Source: Paenibacillus sp. 37 | GTDB lineage: Bacteria; Bacillota; Bacilli; Paenibacillales; Paenibacillaceae | Length of the DNA: 64,000 bases | Reading direction: 5' to 3' | Assembly (NCBI RefSeq): GCF_008386395.1 | Contig: NZ_CP043761.1 | Coordinates: forward strand, 930,001 to 994,000 | Shown: positions 16,649-25,678 of the stretch, piece after piece | Layout: every line of letters starts with the position of its first letter | Position numbering within the stretch: the first letter of the stretch is position 1 | The notes under the pieces: generated by a model | The model's input: the letters and a program-made list of their open reading frames with translations, nothing else | Database searches by the model: none | Told to the model about the DNA's origin: nothing | Program-made: the position numbers and the translations under genes

Positions 16649-18424
16649 ATGAAATGGATGGGGAGATATGCAGGGTACAATGCTGCCGCTTTTCGCAAGG
16701 ATCTGTTATCAGGACTGATTGTAGGTATCATTGCGATTCCACTCGGTATGGCCTTTGCCATCGCTTCCGGGGTCAAACCGGAGTATGGATTGTATACCAC
16801 AGTAATCGCAGGGATTCTCATTTCCTTGCTGGGTGGGTCCAAGTTCCAGATTGGTGGGCCAACGGGGGCATTCATTCCGATCCTATTTGCCATTGTGATG
16901 CAGTATGGATATGAGAATCTGCTGATCGCCGGAATGATGGCCGGTTTGATGCTTGTGCTTATGGGCGTATTCAAGCTTGGGGCATTAATTAAGTTTATTC
17001 CAAGGCCGGTGACGATCGGTTTTACGGCAGGGATCGCCGTCATTATTTTTAGCGGACAGATTACGAACTTCCTGGGACTTCGAGGCATCGAGAAGCATGA
17101 AGATTTTTGGTCCAATATGAAAGAAATCGGGATGCACATCTCGACGATTAATATATACAGTGTGCTTACAGCTGGAGTCTGTCTGGCTGTTCTTCTGCTT
17201 TTGCCCAAGTTTGCACCAAAGGTGCCTGCATCACTGGTGGGGCTCGTTCTTTCGACGGTAGTCGCAGCGATCTTTTTTGAAGGACAGGTGGCTACAATTG
17301 GTTCGTCCTTTGGCGCCATACCTAACTCCTTGCCTCAGTTCCATATGCCTGAGATCACTTGGGAGCGTATCATGAACTTGCTGCAACCCGCTTTTGTCAT
17401 TGCCATGCTGGGTGGAATTGAATCGCTGCTGTCAGCTGTTGTTGCCGATGGCATGACCGGAAGCCGACATAACAGCAATCGGGAGTTGATTGGGCAGGGA
17501 ATTGCTAATATGGTGACGCCGCTGTTTGGTGGTATTCCTGCAACAGGAGCGATTGCACGTACAGCAACAAATATCAAATCCGGCGCAGTATCGCCATGGT
17601 CTGGCGTGATTCACGGTGTGGTGGTTTTGCTGGTACTTGTTCTCTTTGCGCCATACGCATCCCACATTCCTCTTGCCAGTATGGCTCCCGTTCTCATGCT
17701 GGTTGCCTGGAATATGAGTGAACGAAGATCCTTCGTGCATGTCATGAAAACCAAAACGAGTGATTCACTCGTTCTGCTGATTACCTTTTTGCTGACCGTA
17801 TTTACAAGTTTAACAACGGCTGTAGAGGTTGGGTTAATTCTAGCGGTCCTTTTATTTGTTAAACGCATGAGTGAGATGTTGAAGGTTGCCAAAGTACTGC
17901 CCGATCCCGATCATAAACATGAGAAAGTCATGGCCCACATGGTTCGGGAAGGACATGACTGTCCGCAAATAAGCCTGTATACAATTGAAGGGCCACTGTT
18001 TTTCGGCGCAGCGGATATGTTCGAGAAGTCGGTCATGGATTCAATTCATCGGCGACCGGGCATTTTGCTGTTGCGCATGGGCAAGGTACCTTTTATGGAT
18101 ACAACAGGCGAGGCTAACCTGGCGAGTTTAATCAAGCATTTTGAACGGTCGGGCGGAATTGTATTGTTATCGGGCATACAAGAGCAGCCGCTAGAGATGT
18201 TGAAACGAACGGGTCTGTTAGAGCGTTTAAATCCTGCCCATCGTTTTGAACATACTGGGGAAGCCATTAATTATGCGTTACAGCATTTAAACGAGGAGAA
18301 GTGTAAGGGGTGCAAACATTTTGCCTTTCGTGAATGTGCTGCATTGTCGAGCGCTGGCATCGACCCAGAGTGTAATAGCCTGCTGAAATCTGGGAAGCGG
18401 GTCAATGCAAGCAGTTCTGTATAA
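16649..18424 (+). CDS. SulP-family inorganic anion transporter with STAS domain
   Basis: About 591 residues. The membrane domain (about 15-420, many hydrophobic helices) contains the SulP pattern LVGIIAIPLGMAFAIASGVKPEYGLYT and the ALLGGSKFQIGGPTGAF-like signature. The C-terminal STAS domain (about 435-560) has VPFMDTTGEANL. A cysteine-rich tail (CKGCKHFAFREC) follows and is unusual. The family transports sulfate, bicarbonate or other anions. I choose ATG 16649 over 16625 because GAAGG lies nine bases upstream of it, while the upstream ATG has no ribosome binding site. The specific anion is unknown. Confidence 0.88.
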   Translation: MKWMGRYAGYNAAAFRKDLLSGLIVGIIAIPLGMAFAIASGVKPEYGLYTTVIAGILISLLGGSKFQIGGPTGAFIPILFAIVMQYGYENLLIAGMMAGLMLVLMGVFKLGALIKFIPRPVTIGFTAGIAVIIFSGQITNFLGLRGIEKHEDFWSNMKEIGMHISTINIYSVLTAGVCLAVLLLLPKFAPKVPASLVGLVLSTVVAAIFFEGQVATIGSSFGAIPNSLPQFHMPEITWERIMNLLQPAFVIAMLGGIESLLSAVVADGMTGSRHNSNRELIGQGIANMVTPLFGGIPATGAIARTATNIKSGAVSPWSGVIHGVVVLLVLVLFAPYASHIPLASMAPVLMLVAWNMSERRSFVHVMKTKTSDSLVLLITFLLTVFTSLTTAVEVGLILAVLLFVKRMSEMLKVAKVLPDPDHKHEKVMAHMVREGHDCPQISLYTIEGPLFFGAADMFEKSVMDSIHRRPGILLLRMGKVPFMDTTGEANLASLIKHFERSGGIVLLSGIQEQPLEMLKRTGLLERLNPAHRFEHTGEAINYALQHLNEEKCKGCKHFAFRECAALSSAGIDPECNSLLKSGKRVNASSSV

Positions 18425-18444
18425 TCTACTGAAGAGAGAGGAAA

Positions 18445-18460
18445 CTTTGGAATTCCAAAG
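18445..18460. repeat. 16-bp perfect palindrome
   Basis: CTTTGGAATTCCAAAG lies 20 bases after the SulP stop. It has no T tract, so it is not an ordinary terminator. It may be an operator for the downstream kinase gene or an RNA hairpin. Confidence 0.35.
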
Positions 18461-18591
18461 ATGATGCACCTGTTTAAAATATATATTCTGGAAAATTAAC
18501 GAAAAATAGACTATATTATAGGTTGATAGGTGAATACGGTTACATCGTTCATCAGATGAGAAATAATCATATAAACTGAAGGAGTATACAT

Positions 18592-19587
18592 ATGTCCATT
18601 CAACCGACTGCTTTACGTTCAGTGCTTAACCCCAGGTATCTGGAGTCTGCATTGAGCAATCAATATGACATTGGAACATGGGAAGAATGTTTGTTTTGGC
18701 TTAGAGGATTGAATGATACCTACCGGGTTCGCACGTCCAGTGGCATGTATATTCTCCGGATCTACCGCACTGAAATTACGGAGGCAGATGTTCAGTATGA
18801 GCTTTCGTTATTGTCTCAACTGAAGAACGTTCTAGGTTCTGCGGAACATACCGACATTGGAGAATACATCGAGAAGAAAGATCATACGGGATATACGGTG
18901 TTGGAGGCTGCGGAAGGCAAGCGGGTTGCTGTGATGTTTCGGTATATTGAGGGTACGGAGAACAACCTGGAGGATGAGGAGTCTTGTTACGCCTTTGGTC
19001 AATCTGCCGCTGAATTGCATGAAGCTATGGATCAGGTGAACATGGAGCTGCCACGATATGAGCTGGATCTAAAGTTACTTATTGACGAACCCCTTGAGCG
19101 AATTATCCACTATATCGGTGAGAACAATGAAGCAGCAGCATTTCTCCATACGTTTGCCACAACGTTAAAAGAACGCATCGTTGCCATTTCCAGACAAGAC
19201 CTGGACTTTGGTCTGTGCCATGGCGATATGCATGGGAATAACAATGTATTTCAACAGGAACATCAGTTCATCCATTATGACTTCGAGTGGGCAGCCAAAG
19301 GCTGGCGTGCCTATGATTTAGCTCAAGTGAAAGTTCGAAAAAGACAGTCGGGTGATTCAAGGCAGAAACAAAGACTATGGGATGCATTGATGAAAGGATA
19401 CCGGTCGGTTCGGAAGTTTACGGATGCAGACGAACAGGCGGTTGATCTCTTTATTGTTGCTCGCCGATTCTGGGTGATGGGTCTGGATGTTGCTTTTATC
19501 GAGAGTGATACAGGTGCGCTGGATTATGGTTCGGATTGGCTGAATGACTTTCTGGACGAGTTCCGAGATACGGGGATTGTATCATAG
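18592..19587 (+). CDS. APH-fold phosphotransferase
   Basis: A 331-residue protein of the aminoglycoside phosphotransferase/homoserine kinase-like fold. The N-lobe has GLNDTYRVRTSSGMYILRIYR with the ATP-binding Lys/Arg strand. The catalytic loop is CHGDMHGNNN with Asp212, and a metal-binding IHYDFEWA follows. Such genes are numerous in Paenibacillus and phosphorylate small molecules or protein side chains (SrkA/YihE-like); substrate is unknown and nothing supports drug resistance. GAAGGAG precedes the ATG by eight bases. Confidence 0.8.
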   Translation: MSIQPTALRSVLNPRYLESALSNQYDIGTWEECLFWLRGLNDTYRVRTSSGMYILRIYRTEITEADVQYELSLLSQLKNVLGSAEHTDIGEYIEKKDHTGYTVLEAAEGKRVAVMFRYIEGTENNLEDEESCYAFGQSAAELHEAMDQVNMELPRYELDLKLLIDEPLERIIHYIGENNEAAAFLHTFATTLKERIVAISRQDLDFGLCHGDMHGNNNVFQQEHQFIHYDFEWAAKGWRAYDLAQVKVRKRQSGDSRQKQRLWDALMKGYRSVRKFTDADEQAVDLFIVARRFWVMGLDVAFIESDTGALDYGSDWLNDFLDEFRDTGIVS

Positions 19588-19628
19588 CGAATGATGGACA
19601 TTGTTTAAGATGTAGGTTTGAATGTTTT

Positions 19629-19670
19629 AAGACCCTTCCGAGTCAACTTGAACTCGGGAGGGTCTTTTTC
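19629..19670. terminator. Bidirectional terminator
   Basis: AAGACCCTTCCGAGT and ACTCGGGAGGGTCTT form a stem with an eight-base loop and T/A tracts on both sides. It lies between two convergent genes. Confidence 0.8.
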
Positions 19671-19700
19671 ATCTTATATTGAAGGAAACAGTGGCACTTA

Positions 19701-20690
19701 TTAGTTGGATGATGATGAAGAAGCGGCAGCAGCCGATGCTGCGGCAGCTGCGGCCATGGCGGCCTGCTGGGCAATAATGTTTGTGATGCTGGTTGAGATG
19801 GTTGTGGTTAGAGCACCGTTGCGCAGATCCTCTACATATTGTATGGCTACCAGAGCAGACGAGAACAGGAGCAACTCCTGTTTGTCGATTGACCAGGCAC
19901 CGAAGCCTTTTTGAGTCCGTAACCAGTCATTTGTTTCCGCGACTTCATCCACTAATGACTCTCTGTCCGAAGGCAGTAGAGAAAGTATTCCGAGAGAGGC
20001 TAACGTATACGTTTTGTCCATTCGAAGATTCCTTTTGCGAAAAGCTTCATTTAAGGCAATCACTCGAGCCCCTGCCTCCGGGACATCCTCTCCAAGAACC
20101 AGGACCTGTGTTAACGCCTGCACACTGTTTCTGGAAGAGAACTCCGGTTTTAATTCGCCATAAAGTTGTTCCATACGTGCCACACCGGTATCTACTTCGA
20201 GATCGGAAAGGGCTAACATGGCAGCGAAAATGTAGTCATCCTGTCCAGTGAGGAAACGATGCTCTGCTTTCATGCAATCATAAAATAATTTGGCCCGCTC
20301 CACCGTAGGTTGAAACTGGTCAGGTGATGTCTGAGTAGCGATCTGATAGGCGGCAATAACCAGATAATCAGAGTTGCGGAATTTGATCTCTTTCATCAAA
20401 TCATAGACATGCAGGGTATCTGCCAGCTTTGTGTCCTCATCCGTTGTAAGGGAGAGCATGGTAGCAATGCTAATGGCCGAATTACCTCTGAATGCAGAGA
20501 AGAGTTTTGTGTTTTGCTTAATCAACTCATGGCTTTGATGAATAGCTTCCCCATCCGCTGTTTTATTCTCCGCTGCATAGAGCAGGGCAGCCAGACGTTG
20601 CATCATCGCATGTTGCCATTTGAACGACTTCTTGATGATCTGGGTGTTGGAAACAAATAATTCAACTCGTTCTGCATGAGATTGTTGCAC
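19701..20690 (-). CDS. DUF4003 family protein with Ala/Ser tail
   Basis: About 329 residues matching the helical DUF4003 family (RLAALLYAAENKTAD, FRGNSAISIATMLSL, FYDCMKAEHRFLTGQDDYIFAAML). The family has no established function. The C-terminus ends in a run of Ala then Ser (AAMAAAAAASAAAASSSSSN), a low-complexity tail. I place the start at GTG 20690 because GGAGGT lies six bases upstream of it; an in-frame ATG 54 bases further upstream has no such site. It is followed on the same strand by nothing and preceded by the small membrane protein gene. Confidence 0.75.
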   Translation of the reverse strand: MQQSHAERVELFVSNTQIIKKSFKWQHAMMQRLAALLYAAENKTADGEAIHQSHELIKQNTKLFSAFRGNSAISIATMLSLTTDEDTKLADTLHVYDLMKEIKFRNSDYLVIAAYQIATQTSPDQFQPTVERAKLFYDCMKAEHRFLTGQDDYIFAAMLALSDLEVDTGVARMEQLYGELKPEFSSRNSVQALTQVLVLGEDVPEAGARVIALNEAFRKRNLRMDKTYTLASLGILSLLPSDRESLVDEVAETNDWLRTQKGFGAWSIDKQELLLFSSALVAIQYVEDLRNGALTTTISTSITNIIAQQAAMAAAAAASAAAASSSSSN

Positions 20691-20762
20691 GGGCACACCT
20701 CCATATTCACTGTTATTCAACAATACCTTTCCAGCTTCCTTCATTCCGTCGGTGTAAACAGA

Positions 20763-21128
20763 TTATATGATTAGGAATATCAAATGAATTAAAGCGATTA
20801 TTCCCATAGGGTAGATCAATGATCTGGAGAACCCGTTTTTAAATTCATTTCGAGGATGTTTTTCGAAAAAGAAGTGTAATACGGTATGTATGATGAAAAA
20901 GATATCCAGCACCCAAAATGTAATGGTCTGATATGGGCTAAAAAGAAGAGAGAGGATGATGGTATACATTGGCAGGTGAATCCAAGTGAAATACCTATAG
21001 GCTTTATCATCTTCCATATCTTTTAACACCATAAATAATTTCCATTCGGACCGCCTGATGGCATCCATTTCGTGAAGCAGAAAGAGAGACAGATTAAACA
21101 AAAATAAAACCAGTAAAAAGTCAGGCAT
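20763..21128 (-). CDS. Small membrane protein, DUF6713-like
   Basis: About 121 residues with four predicted hydrophobic helices. An LFLLHEMDAIRRSEWKLF segment follows the first helix, and an HTVLHFFFEKHPRNEF segment the third. This resembles the DUF6713 family of unknown function. ATG 21128 has AAGGAG seven bases upstream. It is separated from the DUF4003 gene by about 70 bases and could share its transcript. Confidence 0.65.
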   Translation of the reverse strand: MPDFLLVLFLFNLSLFLLHEMDAIRRSEWKLFMVLKDMEDDKAYRYFTWIHLPMYTIILSLLFSPYQTITFWVLDIFFIIHTVLHFFFEKHPRNEFKNGFSRSLIYPMGIIALIHLIFLII

Positions 21129-21293
21129 GTAAAGTCTCCTTTTCCTATTCAATCTGCTCCTATCTTACTAAAGGTAATTTAATTTGGCAAAATATGAAAA
21201 AAAGGTTCACGCTCCGTTCATAAGTTCTTGATATGCTCTCGAAAGAAAGCAAGGAACAGGTATTAAAAATATGCGGAGTGGTGGGGGCGAGTC

Positions 21294-23267
21294 ATGTCAT
21301 TCTTGATAAGAAAGATTTTTGGGAAAATGATTTTACTGGTGTTATTGTTAGGCATGATATTAGGGGCAACTGGATTAGGGACCATGCCACTATCGGCAGC
21401 AGTATCCAATCAGGGATTAAACTCGGGCAAATTGGAGCAAGGAGTCGTAGTGAATCTGGATGATTCAGATCAGTTAACGGCATTCATGGATGGGATGATG
21501 GATGTGCAAATGCGATCTTTACAGATTCCAGGCGCAGTCATATCGATTGTGAAGGATGGGAAGATCCTGCTCTCCAAAGGGTACGGACATTCGAACATCC
21601 AAGAAAATAAACCCGTTGATTCCGAAACCAGCTTATTTCGAATTGCTTCGACAACAAAGTTGTTCACATGGACCGCGGTGATGCAATTGGTTGAGGCGGG
21701 CAAGCTTGATCTCGATACAGACATCAACACCTATCTAAAAACGGTGAAAATACCGAAAACCTATGAGGAAGCGATTACGTTGCGCCATCTCATGACCCAT
21801 ACCGCAGGGTTCGAGGAAGGCGGAGTAGGTTATCAGATTACTACCGATCCGGGGAAACTTCCTATCTCTATTGCTGAAACGATGGCGAAACATATGCCTG
21901 CACGGGTTAAGCCACCAGGCGAGATGCTGTCGTATTCCAATTATGGCGCTTCACTCGCGGGACTTATCGTCGAAGAAGTCAGTGGTGTTGCCTACAATGA
22001 CTATATACAGAAAAATATATTTGATACGCTGGGCATGAATTATGCTACGGTAGAGGAGCCTGTTCCAGCGTCTCTGGAGCCTTATGCCGCCCTTGGATAC
22101 GCCCGAGCTAACGGCGAGTTTGTAACCAAACGGCCAACGTATGAGGGCGGATTTCGTCCTGCGGGATCAGGGAGCGTGTCGGCAAACGATATGGCTCATT
22201 TCATGATTGCCCATCTTCAAGATGGGCGATATGAAGATAAACAAATGCTCAAGCCGGAAACAGCCAAGCTCATGCATTCTCCGGCATTCCAGTTTGATGA
22301 ACGTTTACCCGCCATGGATCTGGGCTTTTACGAGTTGAATATGAATGGACTGCGTGTGATCTCTCATGGAGGGGCCGATGAGCTGTTTAATACAGCGCTT
22401 TATCTTGTACCGGACAAAAAATTGGGCATCTTTGTTTCCTATAGTGGAGGGGAAGGCGGAACGGCAGCAGAAGGGTTGGCGCAAGCCTTTTTTGACCGAT
22501 ACTATCCTGTACATGCAACTAAGCAGCCTAATGAAACTACTATTGAATTAGGGGAGTCCCTGGAAAAATATGCAGGCTCCTATCAATTTACACGTCGTAA
22601 TCACACAAAGATCGATAAGTTTTTCAGTTTTCTGACTCAAATCAATATTGAGGTTTCGGATAACCGACTGTTTATTGGAAGTGGTGCAGATCAGCAAGTA
22701 TATACTCCGATTGGCGTGAATTTATTCCAGGAGGTTGGAGGGAAACATCAGATGGGGTTCCGCACCGATGCAGGGGGCAAGGTCACGTATCTGTTTCTGG
22801 ATATGTTAAACCCAATGCCGCTGGAACCTACACCGTTAATGAACCAATCGAAGTTCTGGCTCCTCTTGCTCGGCATTTCGGTTGTTCTGTTCATCACCGT
22901 ATTACATGGACTTGTTTATCGCAGACGCGAAATCAAAGCGATGTCAAAAGCGCAAAAATGGGCAGTCCGGCTGTCGGCTATTACGTCTATATGGGGATTA
23001 TTAACCTTGGGTGCAACACTTCTGGTGTTGAACATGAATCTGATTGATCGGCTTAGCCATATTCCACTATCTTTACGTCTCTATCTGTTTATGCCGGTGA
23101 TCCTTGTAGGGTTGACTGCGGCAATATTCATCATGAGCGTCCTGGCATGGAAAAACCAATATTGGACGTTACTTAAGCGTGTGCACTATACGTTTGTAAC
23201 GGTAGCAGCAGTGATCTTGAGTTTATTTTTCTATCATTGGAACCTGCTGGGTTGGCATTTTGGTTGA
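21294..23267 (+). CDS. Serine hydrolase of the class C beta-lactamase fold with membrane tail
   Basis: The 657-residue protein starts with a signal sequence or signal anchor (about 10-37). The hydrolase domain follows (about 60-410), with Ser119-x-x-Lys122 in IASTTKLF, a YSN motif, and HGG in ISHGGADEL. A region to about 520 comes next, and four hydrophobic helices close the protein (about 525-655). Such proteins include PBP4*-like peptidases and esterases acting outside the cell; a role in drug resistance is not implied. The response regulator gene starts 54 bases downstream, so the three genes probably form one unit concerned with the envelope. Confidence 0.85.
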   Translation: MSFLIRKIFGKMILLVLLLGMILGATGLGTMPLSAAVSNQGLNSGKLEQGVVVNLDDSDQLTAFMDGMMDVQMRSLQIPGAVISIVKDGKILLSKGYGHSNIQENKPVDSETSLFRIASTTKLFTWTAVMQLVEAGKLDLDTDINTYLKTVKIPKTYEEAITLRHLMTHTAGFEEGGVGYQITTDPGKLPISIAETMAKHMPARVKPPGEMLSYSNYGASLAGLIVEEVSGVAYNDYIQKNIFDTLGMNYATVEEPVPASLEPYAALGYARANGEFVTKRPTYEGGFRPAGSGSVSANDMAHFMIAHLQDGRYEDKQMLKPETAKLMHSPAFQFDERLPAMDLGFYELNMNGLRVISHGGADELFNTALYLVPDKKLGIFVSYSGGEGGTAAEGLAQAFFDRYYPVHATKQPNETTIELGESLEKYAGSYQFTRRNHTKIDKFFSFLTQINIEVSDNRLFIGSGADQQVYTPIGVNLFQEVGGKHQMGFRTDAGGKVTYLFLDMLNPMPLEPTPLMNQSKFWLLLLGISVVLFITVLHGLVYRRREIKAMSKAQKWAVRLSAITSIWGLLTLGATLLVLNMNLIDRLSHIPLSLRLYLFMPVILVGLTAAIFIMSVLAWKNQYWTLLKRVHYTFVTVAAVILSLFFYHWNLLGWHFG

Positions 23268-23321
23268 AGACTTCCTCCCAAGAGGAAGAAACAAGATAGA
23301 TATCGGAGGCATACATTTGAT

Positions 23322-23996
23322 ATGACCAAAATCCTAGTTGTGGATGACGATGTGCATATTCGTGAGCTGATCACCTTGTTTTTGCGTAATGAAGGATTCG
23401 AGATTGTGGTAGCTAAGGACGGTACGAAAGCACTGGAGATCGTGGGGAAATCCCCAATCGATCTGGTTATCCTTGATATTATGATGCCGCGATTGGACGG
23501 TTGGGAATTATGCAGGGAGATCCGGCGTATGGATCTGAATATGCCATTGCTAATGGTCACGGTAAAAGGGGAATCGGCCCAAAAAGTGAAGGGATTTCAG
23601 TTGGGAACAGATGATTATTTAACGAAGCCCTTTGATCCGCTGGAACTTGTGATGAGAGTAAAAGCATTGCTGAAACGTTACTTGATTGTCTCTTCCCAGA
23701 CCATTCAACTAGGGGGCATTGTGCTGAATCGACGCAGCTTCCAAGTGATTCGTGGAGAGGAAACAATCAATTTGCCTTTAAAAGAGTTTGAATTGCTGTT
23801 CATGCTGGCAAACCAACCTGGGCAGATTTTTACCCGGGAACAGTTAATCATCAAGATCTGGGGGAGTGATTACGAAGGGGATGACCGGACAGTTGATGTT
23901 CATATCAAGCGACTACGTGAAAAATTCGCTGGGGATGCACACCATTTTCAGATTGAAACGGCTCGTAGTCTGGGCTACCGGTTAGTCATCACATGA
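23322..23996 (+). CDS. OmpR-family response regulator
   Basis: A receiver domain with phosphoacceptor Asp52 in VILDIMMPRLDG and Lys in YLTKPF is joined to a C-terminal winged helix (about 125-222) ending in the GDAHHFQIETARSLGYRL pattern. The 224-residue length is standard. The stop overlaps the kinase start by four bases. It presumably controls its own operon, including the serine hydrolase gene just upstream. Confidence 0.92.
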   Translation: MTKILVVDDDVHIRELITLFLRNEGFEIVVAKDGTKALEIVGKSPIDLVILDIMMPRLDGWELCREIRRMDLNMPLLMVTVKGESAQKVKGFQLGTDDYLTKPFDPLELVMRVKALLKRYLIVSSQTIQLGGIVLNRRSFQVIRGEETINLPLKEFELLFMLANQPGQIFTREQLIIKIWGSDYEGDDRTVDVHIKRLREKFAGDAHHFQIETARSLGYRLVIT

Positions 23997-25345
23997 TCAA
24001 AACCTTATATGTTCGTATTATTTGCACGTTTCTGGTCGTCATTGTTTTCAGCTTGCTGACCTCTTTCTTCATGGGGATCTTCTTCTTCAAAAAAGAAATA
24101 AATCATATCGGTCAGAATGACATGATTTCTGTGGGGGAGGAACTGATTCATCTATATGAGCAAACGCAACCTGAGGACAGGGATGCGTTCATCAAGAGTA
24201 TGGTTAAAGTGTCCACTTATCCCATTCATCTATATGACGTTTCGGGTAACGTAACCTTTTATGACCTAGACCATACAGAGACCATTAAAATTGCACCAGA
24301 AGTGGTTCAAATGGTGTTGCAGGGTCAGGTCTATCGTTCTCCCGGAGAAGTGGAGCAGACGTTCATAGGTCTTCCTTTTCCATACAAAGGGGAACCACAA
24401 GCCATGTTTATGCAGTATTCTCCGCAGAATGAAAATATCATTAATCGGATGATTTTATTGGTGTTAATGTTTGCACTGTTAATCGGAAGTTTTTGTATCC
24501 TTATTGCTGCAAGGTATTTGGTAAAGCCGATCCAGGTATTGACGCGGGCAACCAAACGACTGGCGAAGGGTGATTTTAATGTGGAGATCCAAACAAAACG
24601 TGTGGACGAAATGGGAGCATTGACGCAGAGTTTTAATGAAATGGCGAGTGAGCTTAAACAGCTGGAACAGATGAGACAGGATTTTGTTTCCAATGTATCT
24701 CACGAGATTCAAACGCCTCTGACCTCTATTTCCGGTTTTGCCATGGCTTTGAAAAACAGCAGTCTGGTTGCGGAGGCCGATCGTAACTATTATCTCGATA
24801 TCATTATTACGGAGAGTGGACGGCTATCCAGACTTAGTGATAATCTGCTGGAGCTTGCGTCTCTGGATTCAGATCATCATCCGTTCGAGACAACCACCTA
24901 TAATCTTGATGAGCAAATCAGGCAAGTGGTGGTGACTTGCGAGCCTCAATGGTCAGCCAAAGGCATTCCAATTCACTTAGAATTGGCGGATGGCATCAAA
25001 ATCAGGGCAGATCAGGATCAGCTTAACCAAGTGTGGATGAATTTATTAGGCAACAGCATTAAGTTTACTCCCGTGGGCGGGCGTATCGAAATACGCACGA
25101 GCCAGTCTGTGGATGGAATCTTTTTTACGATAACCGATTCGGGCATTGGAATAGTGCCGGAGCAACTGGATTATGTCTTCGAACGGTTTTATAAAACAGA
25201 CCTGTCACGTGATCGTAGCATCAGTGGTAACGGTCTGGGCCTCGCCATCGTCAAAAAAATCGTGATGCTTCATCACGGAACTGTCGAAATTAAAAGTCAG
25301 GTGGGCGTAGGGACAACGGTGATGGTTCATCTGCCTTCCGGATGA
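23993..25345 (+). CDS. Membrane sensor histidine kinase
   Basis: The 450-residue kinase has a transmembrane helix at about 8-30, a short extracellular sensor region, and a second helix at about 152-172. A HAMP domain (LVKPIQVLTRATKRLAKGDF) follows, then the H-box with His237 in VSHEIQTPLTS and an ATPase domain with the N-box QVWMNLLGNSIKF and GNGLGLAI. It pairs with the overlapping regulator gene. The H-box has Q in place of the more usual R after EI, a minor variation. Confidence 0.92.
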   Translation: MIKTLYVRIICTFLVVIVFSLLTSFFMGIFFFKKEINHIGQNDMISVGEELIHLYEQTQPEDRDAFIKSMVKVSTYPIHLYDVSGNVTFYDLDHTETIKIAPEVVQMVLQGQVYRSPGEVEQTFIGLPFPYKGEPQAMFMQYSPQNENIINRMILLVLMFALLIGSFCILIAARYLVKPIQVLTRATKRLAKGDFNVEIQTKRVDEMGALTQSFNEMASELKQLEQMRQDFVSNVSHEIQTPLTSISGFAMALKNSSLVAEADRNYYLDIIITESGRLSRLSDNLLELASLDSDHHPFETTTYNLDEQIRQVVVTCEPQWSAKGIPIHLELADGIKIRADQDQLNQVWMNLLGNSIKFTPVGGRIEIRTSQSVDGIFFTITDSGIGIVPEQLDYVFERFYKTDLSRDRSISGNGLGLAIVKKIVMLHHGTVEIKSQVGVGTTVMVHLPSG

Positions 25346-25361
25346 TTACTAAAATGGATTT

Positions 25362-25399
25362 AGGGCTGCCAAAGATATTTTTCTGGTAGCTCTTTTTTT
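25362..25399 (+). terminator. Intrinsic terminator after the kinase gene
   Basis: AGGGCTGCCA pairs with TGGTAGCTCT, using two wobbles, then TTTTTT. Confidence 0.7.
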
Positions 25400-25678
25400 G
25401 TGAGTTTTCAGATAAGTATTCCAGTGGGGATAAAAATCAGGATTATTCTGATTGCAATAAATCATCGGGGGTTATCCTAATCATGTCAGGTGAGAGCATG
25501 AGGAAGAGGCACCTTTTTCATGTAAAAGTCCTGTTTAGCTGGCTTTCCTCACATTCCTTGTTGTATTTCTGCGGCACATCTCGTACAATTTGGTGAAGTA
25601 ATTCTGCATTGCGTTAATGTGAATGTGAAAATTAAAGATTACATCAGGAAGCTGTACACAAGAAAAGGGGAGAATCGT
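25400..25678 (+). promoter_or_regulatory. Upstream region of the amino acid permease gene
   Basis: No gene is seen in this stretch. A possible promoter is TTGTAT (25561-25566) with TACAAT (25584-25589), 17-base spacer. The remainder is AT-rich with no clear structure. Confidence 0.4.

Noticed and set aside
19793..20251. Plus-strand 152-codon frame opposite DUF4003
   Set aside because: It lies wholly inside the real minus-strand gene and has no family features.
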